Assembly (NCBI RefSeq): GCF_029227915.1
Contig: NC_079888.1
Location: forward strand, 24,532,001 to 24,596,000
Direction of reading: 5' to 3'
Length of the DNA stretch: 64,000 bases
Source: Hydractinia symbiolongicarpus
Taxonomy: Eukaryota; Cnidaria; Hydrozoa; Anthoathecata; Hydractiniidae
Of the stretch, positions 62,651 to 64,000 are shown one piece after another (position 1 is the stretch's first letter; each line of letters opens with the position of its first letter). A program made the translations under genes and the position numbers. The notes under the pieces were generated by a model that did no database searches, was not told where the DNA came from, and saw nothing but the letters and a program-made list of their open reading frames with translations.

Positions 62651-63012
62651 GCTGAATAAAAGAAGTTTAATCGCAGGCAAACGAAAACCCGTGATTTCCC
62701 GTAAATCCCGGGCTTGGCACGTATAGTCGAATGTATACAAAGAAAGTACCCTGTGAGTAAACTCATTTCCAGAAGGATTTTTTAAATTATTTTTTCACCA
62801 CTAAAGCCCATGAGACTTGTAGTTTTTAAAAATGTTTTCATTTTTGATGAGACGCTGAATAAAAGCAGTTTAATCGCCGGCAAACGAAAACCCGCGATTT
62901 CTCGTAAATCCCGGCTTGGCCCGTATAGTCAAAAGTATACAAAGAAAGTACCCAGGGAATAAACTCATTTCCCGAACGATTTTTTAATTATTTTTTTACC
63001 ACTAAAACGCAT
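62651..63012 (-). repeat. Last inverted monomers before junction 2
   Basis: About 1.8 monomers: the end of an A-type copy with GTGATTTCCCG, a type B segment (GGCACGTATAGTCGAATG, CCCTGTGAG), a monomer with AGAAGGATTTTTTAAATT and CACTAAAGCCCATGAG, then a CCCAGGGAATAAACTC copy that is cut in the CGCATG word at the strand switch. Confidence 0.8.
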
Positions 63013-63025
63013 GGGTACTTTCTTT
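63000..63025. other. Orientation-switch junction 2 (- to +)
   Basis: Inverted satellite runs through CACTAAAACGCATG (ending at 63,013; monomer position about 174) and continues as + satellite GGGTACTTTCTTTG from monomer position 33. The TG at 63,012-63,013 belongs to both sides, so the overlap is 2 bp. The expected continuation on the left (AGACTTGTAG) and the expected lead-in on the right (TTTACTCCC) are both absent. The last inverted monomer is also slightly irregular (ATTTTTTAATTATTTTTTTACC). Confidence 0.92.
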
Positions 63026-64000
63026 GTATACTTTTGACTATACGGGCCAAGCCCGGGATTTACGGGAAATCGCGGGTTTTCGTTTGCCGGCAATTAAACC
63101 TCTTTTATTAAGCGTCTCATCAAAAATGAAAAAATTTTTGAAAACAACAAGTCTCATGCGTTTTAGTGGTGAAAAAATAAATTAAAAAATCGTTCGGGAA
63201 ATGAGTTTACTCCCTGGGTACTTTCTTTATATACATTCGACTATACGGGCCAAGCCTCGGATTTACGGGAAAACGCGGGATTTCGTTTGCCGGCAATTAA
63301 ACCTCTTTTATTAAGCGTCTCATCAAAAATGAAAAAATTTTTGAAAACAACAAGTCTCATGCGTTTTAGTGGTGAAAAAATAATTTAAAAAATCGTTCGG
63401 GAAATGAGTTTACTCCCTGGTTACTTTCTTTGTATACTTTTGACTATACGGGACGAGTCCGGGATTTACGGGAAATCGCGGATTTTCGTTTGCCTGCGAT
63501 TAAACTTCTTTTATTCAGCGTCCCATCAAATATGAAAATATTTTTGAAAACTACAAGTCTCATGCGTTTAGTGGTAAAAAAATAATATAAAAAATCGTTC
63601 GGGAAATGAGTTTACTCCCTGGGTACTTTCTTTGTATACTTTTGACTATACGGGCCAAGCCGGGATTTACGGGAAAACGCGGGATTTCGTTTGCCGGCGA
63701 TTAAACCTCTTTCATTAAGCGTCTCATCAAAAATGAAAACATTTTTGAAAACTACAAGTCTCATGCGTTTTAGTGCTGAAAAAAAAATTTAAAAAATCGT
63801 TTGGGAAATGAGTTTACTCCCTGGGTACTTTCTTTGTATATATTCGACTATACGGGCCAAGCCCCGGATTTACGGGAAAACGCGGGATTTCGTTTGCCGG
63901 CGATTAAACTTCTTTCATTAAGCGTCTCATCAAAAATGAAAGCATTTTTGAAAACTACAAGTCTCATGCGTTTTAGTGGTGAAAAAATAATTTAAAAAAT
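63013..64000 (+). repeat. Satellite domain III, + orientation resumes
   Basis: Nearly five monomers read + from the second strand switch to the window end. They include a type A-like copy, type E copies (near 63,255 and 63,870), a type D copy (near 63,530) and monomers with the F-like AAGCGTCTCATC segment. Several carry GAAAAAATTTTTG or AAAACAACAAG, variants not noticed elsewhere. This slice may therefore come from a separately evolving part of the array. The right edge is cut by the window. Confidence 0.93.

Larger units (their letters stand above)
18779..63012 (-). repeat. Satellite domain II, inverted monomers
   Basis: About 218 monomers occur here as the reverse complement, recognised by GAGTAAACTCATTT, CATTTTTGATGAGACGC and CGCCGGCAAACG in that order. 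The same subfamilies as in domain I are present, but type D (CATATTTGATGGGACGC on this strand, with TACCACTAAACGCATGAG) is far commoner: I counted about 28 copies, against one in domain I and one in domain III. No monomer of opposite orientation was seen inside the block. Confidence 0.95.
1..64000. repeat. 203-bp satellite DNA array filling the window
   Basis: Every part of the window reads as tandem copies of one 202-203 bp monomer, about 316 in all. Landmark words recur once per period: GTATAC, TTGCCGGCGATTAAAC, GACTTGTAGTTTT and GAGTAAACTCATTT, or their reverse complements. Monomers differ by scattered substitutions and 1-4 bp indels, and a few have larger changes. There is no non-satellite insertion, no transposon terminus and no target-site duplication. 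Arrays of this size and homogeneity are known from centromeric, pericentromeric and subtelomeric heterochromatin of eukaryotes; that placement is inference here. I do not recognise the family by name. Confidence 0.97.

Noticed and set aside
1-64000. CRISPR array or bacterial repeat region
   Set aside because: The repeat is about 203 bp with no unique spacers, no cas genes and no leader; repeats abut directly.
1-64000. tRNA, rRNA or telomere repeats
   Set aside because: No cloverleaf-like conserved boxes, no recognisable rRNA segments and no short G-rich telomeric runs were seen on either strand.

Overview
The whole 64-kb window is one uninterrupted satellite-DNA array. The repeat monomer is 202-203 bp (exact consensus copy at 14,670-14,872), present about 316 times head to tail. 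I found no gene, RNA gene, mobile element, CRISPR array or unique-sequence island. The monomer is AT-rich overall (about 38% G+C by hand count) with a G+C-rich core and long A/T tracts at its edges. An array of this size, built from long-range multimeric repeats, points to constitutive heterochromatin (centromeric, pericentromeric or subtelomeric) of a eukaryotic chromosome. I do not recognise the satellite and cannot name the organism. CpG is not depleted, which fits a genome with little CpG methylation, or an array homogenised faster than it decays.

Orientation divides the window into three domains. From 1 to about 18,778 all monomers read in the + direction. From 18,779 to about 63,012 all are reverse-complemented. 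From about 63,013 to the end they read + again. Both switches happen inside a monomer, base to base, with only 1-2 bp shared at the joint. The two joints do not complement each other: reversing the middle block would leave about 115 nt and about 14 nt missing. A single clean inversion therefore does not explain them.

Within each domain, monomers of several diverged subfamilies are arranged in blocks that repeat at exact multiples of the monomer length. These include 2-mers (406 bp), 3-mers (about 607 bp), 4-mers (810 bp), 6-mers (1,215 bp), 8-mers (1,623 bp), 9-mers (1,823 bp), 10-mers (2,028 bp), 13-mers (2,629-2,635 bp), 17-mers (3,447 bp), 19/20-mers (about 3,853/4,056 bp) and 27/38-mers (5,469/7,697 bp). 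The larger blocks contain smaller duplications, and neighbouring copies differ by whole numbers of monomers. This is what repeated unequal exchange in register produces. There is no single regular higher-order unit; it is a mosaic.

Layout: 1-4,251 13-mer/3-mer blocks; 4,252-7,379 mosaic; 7,380-14,335 two 17-mer copies; 14,336-18,778 4-, 2- and 9-mer blocks up to the first strand switch; 18,779-29,074 mixed 2/3/4-mer blocks, inverted; 29,075-42,240 a 38-mer followed by its 27-mer derivative; 42,241-42,708 spacer monomers; 42,709-50,617 a 20-mer and a 19-mer copy; 50,618-54,000 8-mer copies; 55,500-62,650 9-mer copies; 63,013-64,000 the last + monomers. The many short open frames are one stop-free frame of the monomer read with TTG or GTG starts. 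I do not regard any as a gene. Block edges were located by eye and are good to roughly 30 bp unless stated.
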